Shown: positions 49,670 through 58,545, counted from the stretch's first letter. The stretch: 64,000 nt of DNA from Curtanaerobium respiraculi (GCF_024609215.1 NZ_JANIPD030000023.1:62001-126000), one strand, 5' to 3'. Program-made: numbers and translations. Notes: generated by a model not told the origin, from the sequence alone.

Positions 49670-50620
49670 ATGGCAGACGCCAGCTGGAGCGTGTCGGCCG
49701 ATGGCATCGAGTCCCTGCCGCCCGCCGTCTCCTTCACGCGGCAGATGGCCGCCCTGTACAACCCCGCCGCCTGGGAGAAGGACATCGTCTTGCAAATGGA
49801 CTACACCGACGAGGGCTTGAGCGTGCAAATCATCTTGGAAAGGGACGGCCAGCGCGTGATCACGGAGGATTTCCTGCCGTGCACGACGCGCATCCGAACG
49901 CCGCTCTCCACATGGCGATCCATCGCGCGCGGCGAGATCTCGGGCACGCAGGCGATGATGGACCACCTCTACACCGTGGAAGGCGACTTCGACACGATGC
50001 TGCGCTGGGATGACCTTTTCGGAACGGAGGGCGCAAGCACCGGCGCGGATGGCGGAGCCCATGCGCCGAAATCCCCGGGAGACCGCCGCTCCAACATGGG
50101 CGTGATGCTCTTCCCGTGGATCGCATGCTTCGTCGCCGTGCCCATCGACGCATGGATCGGCGGCATCGCGAGCATTCTCGCGGCGGCCATGACCCCGCTC
50201 CTGCTCTTGAAGTGGAAACCCACCGTCTACGAGTATGCCACGATCCCATCGGTGGCGGCCATCGGACTCGCGTCCCTTCTCGGCGCGCCGCCCCGCATCG
50301 TGGTGCCGGCGTCATACCTGGCCTTCGGCATCATGTGGTTCTCGAGCGCGTTCATGAAGATTCCGCTTTCCGCGCACTACTCGATGAGCGGATACGGGTT
50401 CGAGAAAGCATTCTCCAACCCCCTGTTCGTATCCACGAACCGAATCTTGAGCTGCTGTTGGGGCGTGCTGTACTTGCTGACGCCCATCTGGACCTACATC
50501 CTTATGGGTACCCCGCTCGCCGTCTATGTCGGCCTTATCAACTCGGCGCTCCCCGCGCTTTTGGGAGTGTTCACGGCATGGTTCCAGAAATGGTACCCCG
50601 CGCACTACGTCCGCGGGTGA
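49670..50620 (+). CDS. Membrane protein with N-terminal soluble domain
   Basis: A 316-residue protein not clearly identified. The first about 140 residues form a soluble part (ADASWSVSADGIE, AALYNPAAWEKDIVLQMDYTDEGLSVQIILERDG) that resembles the tail found fused to some flavodoxin-family proteins. The rest has about five to six hydrophobic segments (VMLFPWIACFVAVPI through TPLAVYVGLINSALPALLGVF). The ATG has no good ribosome site, and the frame is open upstream into the flavoprotein end, reading YNPREAFEQM. It is therefore either re-initiated or the 3' half of one frameshifted gene. Confidence 0.6.
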   Translation: MADASWSVSADGIESLPPAVSFTRQMAALYNPAAWEKDIVLQMDYTDEGLSVQIILERDGQRVITEDFLPCTTRIRTPLSTWRSIARGEISGTQAMMDHLYTVEGDFDTMLRWDDLFGTEGASTGADGGAHAPKSPGDRRSNMGVMLFPWIACFVAVPIDAWIGGIASILAAAMTPLLLLKWKPTVYEYATIPSVAAIGLASLLGAPPRIVVPASYLAFGIMWFSSAFMKIPLSAHYSMSGYGFEKAFSNPLFVSTNRILSCCWGVLYLLTPIWTYILMGTPLAVYVGLINSALPALLGVFTAWFQKWYPAHYVRG

Positions 50621-50687
50621 GCGTCGGGATATGGTTTCGATGGCAACTGGGAAGATCCGCGGATCGCCCCGCTCGGCTGCGCGCGCT

Positions 50688-50847
50688 TAGGGAAGCACTG
50701 ATGAATTCCGCCTCGGCCGGGGACGGCGGGCTGAGTGCCAAAGCGGCGAAAGGCGAGCGGGCGCAGGCGTGCGCGAACGGGGATCGAGCCGCTCCGGCGC
50801 CAGCATGTCGTTCTCGGGCCGTCGGAATTTATCAGCGCCCCCCCTTA
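50688..50847. repeat. Dispersed inverted-repeat element, copy C
   Basis: A 160-base copy with the best-preserved left end (TAGGGAAGCACTGATG then AATTCCGCC, 50688-50712). The right end is degraded (GTCGGAATTTATCAGCGCC with a C run). The middle matches copy B over about 110 bases. It lies between convergent genes. Its right-hand TTA (50845-50847) is the amrS stop codon read on the minus strand. Confidence 0.85.
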
Positions 50848-51684
50848 GACGTTGCCCACGTACACGCGGCTGAGATGCCGCCGCGCGCGATCGGCGTATT
50901 CGTCGATCTTCGCACGCGGCAGCGGCGGCTCGCGATAGCGCCATGCGGGATGGTACTGCGTAATGTGATAGGGGATGTCGGGGTCGAGGCTCGCCAGCCA
51001 CGCCGCCGCTTCCTCCATCTCCTCATCGCGCACGAGGCCGGGGACCACGAGCGTCGTCACCTCCAGATGGCAGGTCGGGCACGCGGCGGCCGCCGCGATC
51101 GACGCCCGCACCTCCCGGAAGCCGTCGAACCCGCAGGCGGCGTAATACCGGCTTGAGAACCCCTTGAGATCGATGTTCATCGCATCGATGGATGGAAGCA
51201 CCTCGGAGAATGCCTCGGCGCACACCATGCCGTTCGTCACCACGGCGAACTCCAACCCCGCCTCATGCGTTGCGCGGGCGGTGTCGTTGAGGTAGTCGAA
51301 GCTGACGAACGGCTCGTTGTAGGTGATGGCGACGCCGATATTCCCGTAGGGGCGCAGGCCGAGGGCCTTTCGCACCACATCGGACGGTGAGGCGAACCGC
51401 GTGCGCACCGCCCCCTCCCCCGCTTGCGATATGCCGGCGTTCTGGCAGAACGGGCAGGAAAGGTTGCATCCGTAGCCGCCGATGGACAGTATGAGCGATC
51501 CGGGCTCCCACTCCGCGAACGGCTTCTTCTCCACCGGGTCGAGCGCGATCGATGTCAGCTCCCCGTAGTGCGCATCGACCACGATGCCATCGCGGTTGGT
51601 CCGCGCGCGGCAGAATCCCAGAGCGCCCGGCGCAATCGCGCAGTGTCGCGGGCACACGTGGCATATCGCCCTCTCGCCTGCCAT
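50845..51684 (-). CDS. amrS: AmmeMemoRadiSam system radical SAM enzyme
   Basis: A 279-residue PflA-like radical SAM protein. CHVCPRHC near the N-terminus is a family Cys set, and the cluster motif is CNLSCPFC (about 78-85), followed by ITYNEP and MNIDLKG. The ATG at 51684 is chosen because upstream in-frame sequence is low-complexity and inside amrA. It follows amrA by eight bases. The system's chemistry was defined by co-occurrence of three families; no reaction is established to my knowledge. Confidence 0.9.
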   Translation of the reverse strand: MAGERAICHVCPRHCAIAPGALGFCRARTNRDGIVVDAHYGELTSIALDPVEKKPFAEWEPGSLILSIGGYGCNLSCPFCQNAGISQAGEGAVRTRFASPSDVVRKALGLRPYGNIGVAITYNEPFVSFDYLNDTARATHEAGLEFAVVTNGMVCAEAFSEVLPSIDAMNIDLKGFSSRYYAACGFDGFREVRASIAAAAACPTCHLEVTTLVVPGLVRDEEMEEAAAWLASLDPDIPYHITQYHPAWRYREPPLPRAKIDEYADRARRHLSRVYVGNV

Positions 51685-51692
51685 GACAGCCC

Positions 51693-52205
51693 CTATACGT
51701 GGCGGACGACGGTGAACCGCTGCAACCCGCAGTGATCTCCGGGGGCGATGCCCGCCTTGCGCTTCGCGATCGCCACTTGGGTCTGCGCGTCGCCCACGCC
51801 TTCCAGATCCGGTAGAAGCACGCCGCGTCGCCAGCCGGATGACACGATGACGCCGTACTTCTTCGGATCGAGCTGGTCGATGCCCTCGATAGGCTCCGGC
51901 TCCCCCAGCACGTCGACGCTGCACGTTATGCGCGGAAGCTCATCGGGGCGCACCGGCGGAAAGCGCGGGTCGCGACTGCAGGCGGAGATCGCGTTCTGGA
52001 TCACCTCGTCGGCGATGCTGCGCCGGGTCGGCTCCAACGTGCCGATGCATCCGCGCAGCTCGCCGTCCTTATGCAGCGACACGAAACACGCCCCTCGCTC
52101 GTTGCGTAGGTAGGGCGGCAGCATGTTGGGGGCCTTGATGCGCGTTCCGTCGTTCACGAACGCGGTGTAGCTTGCCCGTGCGAGCGCGACGTAAGGATCA
52201 TCCAT
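51693..52205 (-). CDS. amrA: AMMECR1-domain protein
   Basis: A 170-residue AMMECR1-domain protein with the signature LRGCIGTLEP (about 50-59) and the RDPRFPPVRPDELP block. Homologous domains occur in archaea and eukaryotes; function is unknown. It is the middle gene of amrB-amrA-amrS, 19 bases after amrB. Confidence 0.9.
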   Translation of the reverse strand: MDDPYVALARASYTAFVNDGTRIKAPNMLPPYLRNERGACFVSLHKDGELRGCIGTLEPTRRSIADEVIQNAISACSRDPRFPPVRPDELPRITCSVDVLGEPEPIEGIDQLDPKKYGVIVSSGWRRGVLLPDLEGVGDAQTQVAIAKRKAGIAPGDHCGLQRFTVVRHV

Positions 52206-52224
52206 GATTCGTTTCCTCCCTCTC

Positions 52225-53025
52225 CTATTCGACTTCGAACGCCGCTACGCCGTAGCCGACGCCGAACGGGCCTTCGTAGCTGAGCAGCTCGCCCGTGTGG
52301 CGCAGCCCGTCGAGGGCGCCAGCCATGATTTGGAACGAGCGGAGGCCGCATTCCGCCGCGCGCCTCACGATCCGCCCGTCGAGGTTGAACAGCGCATCCA
52401 GGTCGTTCGACCGAAACGCCGCGCACAGCTGCCGATCGAGCTCGGGCCCCTCGGGAACGAAGCCATAGGGGCCGTCCTCCTTGAGCTTGTGGGACCAATC
52501 GCCGCTCGCGATGAACACGACGCGCCTTCCCAACGCGTCGGCCGTGCCGGCGAGCGCCTTGCCCAGCTCGAAATGATCGCGGGCCGGCAGGCCCGACAAC
52601 CCCACCTCGACCAGGCGGTAATCGGCATACGCTTGATTGACGAAGTACAGGGGGACGAACGCCGCATGGTCCATCGGCTCCCCGCGCCATGCGCGGCGCA
52701 TGAGGGGGATTCCCGCAGCCCGGGCCCTCGCTTCGGCCGCAGCGCAGAATTCGACATCGACCGCGCAATCGAGCGCGTCTTCCCGATCGCGGAAGCGCTT
52801 CATGTCGCCGCGCAGCCGATCCCCATCCACGAGCGCGAACGCGTCGCGATAGGCGGGTGCATGCGGGCTGGACACGATGATCGTATCGGGCGCGTGGGCG
52901 GCGATGCGCCGGGCAACCTCCTCGTACGAGGAGATCGTCGCGGAAATGCACCGCTCCTCCCCGCGACCCACCCCGGGGATGATCAGGGGCGGATGGGGGA
53001 CCGCGTAAGCTGCCAAGATGGGCAT
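52225..53025 (-). CDS. amrB: AmmeMemoRadiSam protein B (Memo/class III extradiol dioxygenase-like)
   Basis: A 266-residue LigB/Memo-fold protein: AYAVPHPPLIIPGVGRGEE, VSSPHAPAYRDAF, and FIASGDWSHKLKEDGPYG carry the His/Asp residues that bind Fe(II) in ring-cleaving relatives. The ATG at 53025 follows GGAGGTGG; an upstream GTG-region start lacks one. It is first of the trio, 105 bases past the end of the vor operon. Confidence 0.85.
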   Translation of the reverse strand: MPILAAYAVPHPPLIIPGVGRGEERCISATISSYEEVARRIAAHAPDTIIVSSPHAPAYRDAFALVDGDRLRGDMKRFRDREDALDCAVDVEFCAAAEARARAAGIPLMRRAWRGEPMDHAAFVPLYFVNQAYADYRLVEVGLSGLPARDHFELGKALAGTADALGRRVVFIASGDWSHKLKEDGPYGFVPEGPELDRQLCAAFRSNDLDALFNLDGRIVRRAAECGLRSFQIMAGALDGLRHTGELLSYEGPFGVGYGVAAFEVE

Positions 53026-53130
53026 GGGAACCACCTCCGAAACATGCACGCCCCCATTGTAAGCCCCATGGGGAGAATAGCCACTCCCGCACCGGCGGCC
53101 GGGTTGCCGCAGACGGCGGCAGCCAGCTAG

Positions 53131-53673
53131 CTATTGCGCCATGCCCACGGCGAGCGCATCGAGGTTGGGCTGCAAAAGCTTCGCCCGCTTGCCCGCCGGC
53201 ACGACCCGCCGCACCGCCTCCTCGATGCTCTCCTGCGCGCAGAAATGCGTCTCGGCGAACAGCTTGCCCGTCAGGATGACGTTCGAAAGCGTCTTGAAAC
53301 CGTGCCGCTCGGCAAGCTCCGTGCTGGGAACCGGGATGACGCGCACATCGTCGCGCTCCGGGATCTCGGGAACGAGCGAGCTGTCGATCAGCACCAGGCC
53401 GCCCGGCTTGACATCGTCCAAAAACTTCGTGACGCTGGGCAGGTTCATGGCGATGAGCACATCGGGCTGCGTCACCAGGGGACTGCCGATCGGATCGTCC
53501 TGCAGGACGACGGAGCAGTTCGCCGTGCCGCCGCGCATCTCCGGTCCGTAGCTCGGCAGCCACGAAACCTGGCGGTCCTCGATGAGCCCCGCCTGCGCGA
53601 TGATCTTCCCCGCGAACAGCAGGCCCTGGCCGCCGAAGCCGCTCAGGATGATGTTCAGATTGCGCTCGGCCAT
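53131..53673 (-). CDS. 2-Oxoacid:ferredoxin oxidoreductase, gamma subunit
   Basis: A 180-residue gamma (catalytic-domain III) subunit: ILSGFGGQGLLFAGKIIAQAG near the N-terminus and SYGPEMRGGTANCSV are hallmark motifs. It helps close the CoA-binding site. The ATG at 53673 overlaps neither neighbour and follows GGCCGAG; the beta subunit stop is one base upstream. It is the last gene of the delta-alpha-beta-gamma operon. Confidence 0.93.
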   Translation of the reverse strand: MAERNLNIILSGFGGQGLLFAGKIIAQAGLIEDRQVSWLPSYGPEMRGGTANCSVVLQDDPIGSPLVTQPDVLIAMNLPSVTKFLDDVKPGGLVLIDSSLVPEIPERDDVRVIPVPSTELAERHGFKTLSNVILTGKLFAETHFCAQESIEEAVRRVVPAGKRAKLLQPNLDALAVGMAQ

Positions 53674-53674
53674 C

Positions 53675-54496
53675 TTATGCCTCCTTCGGATGGACCATCG
53701 GGCAGTTCTTCGCGCGCTCGGCGGCCGCGTCGAGGGCGGTTTCGTATCCGTCCGCGACGCAGTCCTTGTACACACCCAGAGGGTAGTACGTGAGCATGTT
53801 CTCGCGCATCCAGTCCATCGCCTGCAGCGGCGTCATCTTCCAATTCGTGGAGCACGTGCCCACGATTTCGATCAAGCTGTAGCCGCGGCCTTCGCGCTGG
53901 TAGGCGAACGCCTTCTCGATCGCCCTCTTCGCCTTGCGCACGTGGGCCGGCGTGTCCACCGTCACGCGTTCCAGGTAGGCGACGCCATCCAGGTCCTCCA
54001 ACAGCTCGCACACGCGGATGGGGTACCCCGCCGTGGAGACGTCGCGCCCGTAGGGGCTCGTCTGCGTGACCTGGTTCGGCAACGTGGTGGGGGCCATCTG
54101 GCCGCCCGTCATGCCGTAGATCGCGTTGTTGTAGAAGATGACGGTGATGTTCTCGCCGCGGGCGGCGGCATGCACGGTCTCGGCCATGCCGATGCTGGCG
54201 AGATCGCCGTCGCCTTGGTACGCGAACACCGTGTTCTCGGGATGCACGCGCTTGACCGCGGTGGCGACCGCCGGCGCGCGACCGTGGGCCGCCTCGATCA
54301 TGTCGCAGCCGAAATAATCGTATGCGAGCACCGAGCACCCCACCGGGGCGATGCCCACGGTCTCCCCTTCGATGTCCAGCTTATCCATAGCCTCCGCCAC
54401 CAGCCGGTGCACGATGCCGTGCGGGCATCCGGGGCAATAATGGAAGGGGACGGGCAGCAGCGACTTGGGCCGCTCGAACACTACTTTTTCAGCCAT
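53675..54496 (-). CDS. 2-Oxoacid:ferredoxin oxidoreductase, beta (TPP) subunit
   Basis: A 273-residue TPP-binding subunit: FHYCPGCPHGIVHRLV at the N-terminus (Cys ligands to the proximal cluster), GDGDLASIG as the TPP-Mg motif, and NNAIYGMTGGQMAPTT. It forms the hydroxyalkyl-TPP intermediate. It starts three bases after the alpha subunit. Confidence 0.93.
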   Translation of the reverse strand: MAEKVVFERPKSLLPVPFHYCPGCPHGIVHRLVAEAMDKLDIEGETVGIAPVGCSVLAYDYFGCDMIEAAHGRAPAVATAVKRVHPENTVFAYQGDGDLASIGMAETVHAAARGENITVIFYNNAIYGMTGGQMAPTTLPNQVTQTSPYGRDVSTAGYPIRVCELLEDLDGVAYLERVTVDTPAHVRKAKRAIEKAFAYQREGRGYSLIEIVGTCSTNWKMTPLQAMDWMRENMLTYYPLGVYKDCVADGYETALDAAAERAKNCPMVHPKEA

Positions 54497-54499
54497 GTG

Positions 54500-55633
54500 C
54501 TACACACTCTCCTTCGGGTCGATGACCAACTGCCCCGCCGCGCTCTGCGCAACGCCCATGCCGGGCGTGACGGGCTTTCCGGCTGCCTGGTCGCGCAGCG
54601 CGAAGAGCACCTCGTCAGGCGTGGGAATGACGCCGCCGGCGCGGCCGAAGAACTCCACGGGAGCCTTGCCGGCCACATGAAGGCGCACGTCGTCGACCAT
54701 CTGGCCCATGTTGAACTCCACGGACAGGAACGCTTTCGCGTGCTCGGCCGCCTGCTTGACGCCGTCTGCGGGGAAGGGCCACAGGGTGATGGGGCGTAGG
54801 AGCCCCGCCTTGATGCCCTCTTCGCGTGCGGCGACCACGGCGCTGCGGGCGATGCGGGCGGCGGCGCCGAACGCCACGACCACGTACTCCGCATCGTCGA
54901 GCATGACGCCCTCGAAGCGCTGCTCCTCGCGCTCGATCCTCGCATAGCGCTCGTAGCGCTCCTTCAGCACTTCCTCGAGCTCGGCGGGCTGCAGATACAG
55001 CGAGTTCGCCACGTTATGGGCTCGCTTATGATGATGCCCCACCGTCGCCCAGGGCTTTTCGGGAAGGTCCTCCTTCTCCGGTGGCAGCACAACCGGCTCC
55101 ATCATCTGCCCGAGAAGGCCGTCCGCCAGGATGATGACGGGCATGCGGTACTCGTCCGCCTTATCGAAGGCGAGGTACACCAGATCGGCATCCTCCTGCA
55201 CGGTGCTCGGCGCGAGCACGATATGGCGGGAGTCGCCATGGCCCATGGCGCGCGTTGCCTGCAAGTAATCGGACTGGCTCGGCTGGATGGTGCCCAGGCC
55301 CGGGCCGCCGCGCTGCACGTTCACGATGACGGCGGGAAGGTCCGCGCCCGCCATGTAGGAGATGCCCTCGCCTTTGAGCGAGATCCCGGGCGAACTGCTG
55401 CTCGTCATGGCGCGGGCGCCCGCCGCGGCGGCGCCGTACAGCATGTTGACGGCGGCGATCTCGCTTTCGGCCTGCAGGAACGTTCCGCCGATCTTGGGCA
55501 TGGCCTTGCTCATGTACGCGGCGACCTCGGTCTGCGGCGTGATGGGGTACCCGAAATAGAACCGGCAACCCGCGCGCACGGCGGCGGCGGCCAGGGCCTC
55601 GTTCCCCTTCATGAGGATCTTTTCTTCAGACAT
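54500..55633 (-). CDS. vorB: 2-Oxoacid:ferredoxin oxidoreductase, alpha subunit (VorB-type)
   Basis: A 377-residue alpha subunit starting KILMKGNEALAAAAVRAGCRFYFGYPITPQ. The ITPQTEVAAYM, SSSPGISLKGEGISYMAG and VNVQRGGPGLGT blocks mark the VorB (branched-chain 2-oxoacid) or KorA group; VorB is preferred because of the operon order with a small delta ferredoxin first. It oxidatively decarboxylates a 2-oxoacid, probably 2-oxoisovalerate-like, to the acyl-CoA and reduces ferredoxin. Confidence 0.88.
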   Translation of the reverse strand: MSEEKILMKGNEALAAAAVRAGCRFYFGYPITPQTEVAAYMSKAMPKIGGTFLQAESEIAAVNMLYGAAAAGARAMTSSSSPGISLKGEGISYMAGADLPAVIVNVQRGGPGLGTIQPSQSDYLQATRAMGHGDSRHIVLAPSTVQEDADLVYLAFDKADEYRMPVIILADGLLGQMMEPVVLPPEKEDLPEKPWATVGHHHKRAHNVANSLYLQPAELEEVLKERYERYARIEREEQRFEGVMLDDAEYVVVAFGAAARIARSAVVAAREEGIKAGLLRPITLWPFPADGVKQAAEHAKAFLSVEFNMGQMVDDVRLHVAGKAPVEFFGRAGGVIPTPDEVLFALRDQAAGKPVTPGMGVAQSAAGQLVIDPKESV

Positions 55634-55849
55634 CTACTTCACCTCCTTGTAAACCGTGATGGCCACATCGGGGCACATCAGGGCGCAATTGCAGCACGCA
55701 GTGCATTTCTCGGGCTCCGTCTGGCAGGCGGGATGGTAGCCTTTCGCATTGATGCGCGCGGTGTCCAGCGCGATGATGTCCACCGGGCACGCATCGACGC
55801 ACAAGCCGCACCCTTTGCAATACGTTTCATCAACAACGATTCGCGACAC
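55634..55849 (-). CDS. 2-Oxoacid:ferredoxin oxidoreductase, delta (ferredoxin) subunit
   Basis: A 71-residue 2[4Fe-4S] ferredoxin: CKGCGLCVDACP (residues 9-20) and CTACCNCALMCP. It is the electron exit of the complex. It is the first gene of the operon, directly followed by the alpha subunit, and shares a divergent promoter region with the XRE-cupin gene. Confidence 0.92.
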   Translation of the reverse strand: MSRIVVDETYCKGCGLCVDACPVDIIALDTARINAKGYHPACQTEPEKCTACCNCALMCPDVAITVYKEVK

Positions 55850-55921
55850 TTCTTCCCCCTTCTCTAACCGGGAATGTTTCGCAACCTTACTTACGAGGTT
55901 CGCACGCTTCGGTGCTCGTGA

Positions 55922-55969
55922 ATATTCTAAGCACGACTTACTCCACCCTGCGAAAGTGCGTTAGAATAT
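55922..55969. promoter_or_regulatory. Divergent promoter region with long inverted repeat
   Basis: Perfect 9-bp arms ATATTCTAA (55922-55930) and TTAGAATAT (55961-55969) are separated by 30 bases. With a one-base bulge the match extends through GCAC/GTGC. Each arm contains a TAGAAT -10-like hexamer facing outward, one to the vor operon and one to the XRE-cupin gene. A dimeric regulator, plausibly the XRE-cupin protein, could control both. Confidence 0.55.
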
Positions 55970-56042
55970 CCATAAAACAGGTGGGTTATCGTCATTTACC
56001 AGCTGATTCCGCCCGTTGGGTCCGCGCGATAGGAAGCTGATC

Positions 56043-56642
56043 ATGGAAATCAACAACGAGGAAGTCGCTCATCGCATCAAGTCGCTGCGCGAGGATATCG
56101 GCATCAGCATGCAGGAGATGGCGCAAGCCACGGGCCGCACCCTGTCGGATTACATGGCGCAGGAAAGCGGCCGGAAGGAGTTGGATTTCACCTTCCTCTC
56201 CAAGTGCGCCGACGCGATGGGCGTCACCGAGATCGAGCTCCTCACCGGCGAGGCGCCGCATCTGAAGGGGTATTCGCTCGTGCGCAAGGGCGACGGCTTG
56301 AACCTCAACCGCAATTCGTTCTACGAATACCTGCATGTGGCGCCGAACCTATCGCAGAACCACTGCGAGCCGTTCATCGTCACCATCCCCTACCGCGCCG
56401 AGGAGCAGGGCGCGGATCTGCCCCTCGCCTACCACGAGGGACTCGAGCTGGACTACGTGCTGGAGGGGCGCATCCGCTTCCAGTACGAGGACCGCACGAA
56501 GACCAAGAGCGAGGAAATCGCGAACCCGGGCGACTGCCTGCTGTACGACAGCGGCAACGGCCATGGCCTCAGCGCCCTGGACGGGAAGCCCGCGCGCATC
56601 CTCGCAGTTGTGATGAAGCCCAACAGCACGGCGATTCGATAG
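56043..56642 (+). CDS. XRE-family regulator with C-terminal cupin domain
   Basis: A 199-residue two-domain protein: HTH (about 1-60, VAHRIKSLREDIGISMQEMAQATG) and a cupin (about 120-195, YHEGLELDYVLEGRIRFQYEDRT, DCLLYDSGNGHGLSAL). XRE-cupin proteins sense small metabolites. The ATG at 56043 follows AGGAAG. It lies 100 bases before an acyl-CoA synthetase and is divergent from the vor operon, so both are likely targets and an acyl-CoA or carboxylate a likely signal. Confidence 0.88.
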   Translation: MEINNEEVAHRIKSLREDIGISMQEMAQATGRTLSDYMAQESGRKELDFTFLSKCADAMGVTEIELLTGEAPHLKGYSLVRKGDGLNLNRNSFYEYLHVAPNLSQNHCEPFIVTIPYRAEEQGADLPLAYHEGLELDYVLEGRIRFQYEDRTKTKSEEIANPGDCLLYDSGNGHGLSALDGKPARILAVVMKPNSTAIR

Positions 56643-56742
56643 GCGTTGCCGCATCGTCGACAGCGCCGCCGCGCCTCCCACATCTTCTCGTCCAGCCCGC
56701 GGATGCGGGCTTCATCCACATTCAGCAAAGGGCACGACTATC

Positions 56743-58524
56743 ATGCGAAACATCAACCTCCGCTACGTAGAGGAAAGCTACGATGCGAATGGGACGCTCA
56801 CGCGGTTCCACGCCTCCTACCCCGACGATTTCAACTTCGGCTACGATATCGTCGACGACATCGCCACCGAGGACCCCGCCCGGCGCGCCATGGTATGGTG
56901 CAACCCCGAGGGCGAGGAGCACGTCTTCACGTTCGCGGATATGAAGACGTGGTCCGACAAGACCGCGCGCTTCATGCACGACCAGGGCATCGGCGCCGGC
57001 GATATGGTCATGGTCATCCTCCGTCGGCACTATCAATTCTGGTTCGTCGCCACCGCGCTGCACAAGCTCGGGGCGGTCATGGTGCCGGCAACCTTCATGC
57101 TGAAGGAGCACGACCTGCTCTACCGCGTGCAGAGCGCCGGGATCAAGGCCATCGTCTGCACCGATTGCGGCGATATCGCCCAGATCGTGGACAACGTCGC
57201 CCCCGAATGCCCCAGCCTGAGGGCGCGGATCCTGGTGGCGGGCGGCGGTGGCGGCATGCATCTGGAGGATGCGGCCGACCTCGGATACGGCCAAGCGCTT
57301 TCGGGGGAGGCGGGCATCTGCGCCCTACCCGGCGAGCGCGAGGGCTGGATCGATTTCAACACGGGCGTGCGGGATGCCCCCGCAATATGGGAGAGAGTGA
57401 AGACCCGCGCCTCCGACCCGATGCTCATGTACTTCTCCAGCGGCACGAGCGGCAATCCCAAGATGGTGCTGCACGATAGCGGGTACGCGATCGCCCACAC
57501 GGTCACCGCGAAGCACTGGCACAATGTGCGCAGCGACGGCGGACTGCACCTGACGATCGCCGACACCGGCTGGGGAAAGGCGGTATGGGGAAAGCTCTAC
57601 GGGCAGTGGATCATGGAGGCGTGCGTCCTGACCTACGACTTCGACCGCTTCCACGCCGACGAGATGATGAACCTGATCGCAAAATACCGCGTGACCACGC
57701 TGTGCTGCCCTCCCACCATGTACCGCATGTTCACCGAGCAGGATATCGATTCGTTCGATTTGAGCTCGCTCGAGTACTGCACCACCGCCGGCGAGGCACT
57801 GAACCCCGACCTGTTCGAGTATTGGAAGGAGCACACCGGGCTCACCATCTACGAGGGGTTCGGTCAGACGGAGACGCCGCTCACCATCGCCAACCTCGTC
57901 GGCAGCACGCCGCGGCCCGGCAGCATGGGGCGTCCGACGCCCCAGTACACAATCGAGGTCCACAACCCCGATGGCACGCGTTGCCACATCGGCCAGACGG
58001 GCGAGATCTGCATCCTCATGGACGAGGACACCCGCGGCGTGATGATGGAGTACTACCGCAACCCCGAGAAGACCGCCCAGGCCATCCACGATGGCTGGTA
58101 CCACACCGGCGACACGGCCTGGGAGGACCACGAGGGGTACTTCTGGTACGTCGGCCGCAACGACGATGTGATCAAGAGCAGCGGCTACCGCATCGGACCC
58201 TTCGAGATCGAGAGCGTCATGCTCGAGCACGATGCCGTGCGCGAGGTCGCCGTCACCGGCGTGCCCGACCCTTTGCGCGGCTTCGCCGTCAAGGCAACCG
58301 TGGTGCTCGCCCCGGGCTTCCAGCCGAGCGAGAGCCTCACAAAGGAGCTGCAGACGTGGGTGAAGCGCAAGACGGCGCCGTACAAGTACCCGCGCATCAT
58401 CGACTACGTCGAGGAGCTGCCCAAGACCGTGAACGGCAAGATCCGCCGCGTGGCCATCAGGAAGCAGGATGCGGAGGCGGCGCACTTGGCCGATGTCCAC
58501 GACAAGAAAGACGGCCTCATCTAA
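56743..58524 (+). CDS. AMP-forming acyl-CoA synthetase
   Basis: A 593-residue ANL-superfamily ligase with the P-loop-like YFSSGTSGNPKMV (about 226-238), the EGFGQTE (about 370) and TGD motifs, and the catalytic Lys in TVNGKIRR near the C-terminus. It resembles the medium-chain/aromatic acyl-CoA synthetase (ACSM-like) group rather than acetyl-CoA synthetase. It activates a carboxylate with ATP and CoA. Its pairing with an XRE-cupin regulator and the vor operon suggests a branched-chain or aryl acid. It converges on feoB with 21 bases between. Confidence 0.88.
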   Translation: MRNINLRYVEESYDANGTLTRFHASYPDDFNFGYDIVDDIATEDPARRAMVWCNPEGEEHVFTFADMKTWSDKTARFMHDQGIGAGDMVMVILRRHYQFWFVATALHKLGAVMVPATFMLKEHDLLYRVQSAGIKAIVCTDCGDIAQIVDNVAPECPSLRARILVAGGGGGMHLEDAADLGYGQALSGEAGICALPGEREGWIDFNTGVRDAPAIWERVKTRASDPMLMYFSSGTSGNPKMVLHDSGYAIAHTVTAKHWHNVRSDGGLHLTIADTGWGKAVWGKLYGQWIMEACVLTYDFDRFHADEMMNLIAKYRVTTLCCPPTMYRMFTEQDIDSFDLSSLEYCTTAGEALNPDLFEYWKEHTGLTIYEGFGQTETPLTIANLVGSTPRPGSMGRPTPQYTIEVHNPDGTRCHIGQTGEICILMDEDTRGVMMEYYRNPEKTAQAIHDGWYHTGDTAWEDHEGYFWYVGRNDDVIKSSGYRIGPFEIESVMLEHDAVREVAVTGVPDPLRGFAVKATVVLAPGFQPSESLTKELQTWVKRKTAPYKYPRIIDYVEELPKTVNGKIRRVAIRKQDAEAAHLADVHDKKDGLI

Positions 58525-58545
58525 CGTTTAAGGGCGAGGCCCCGC

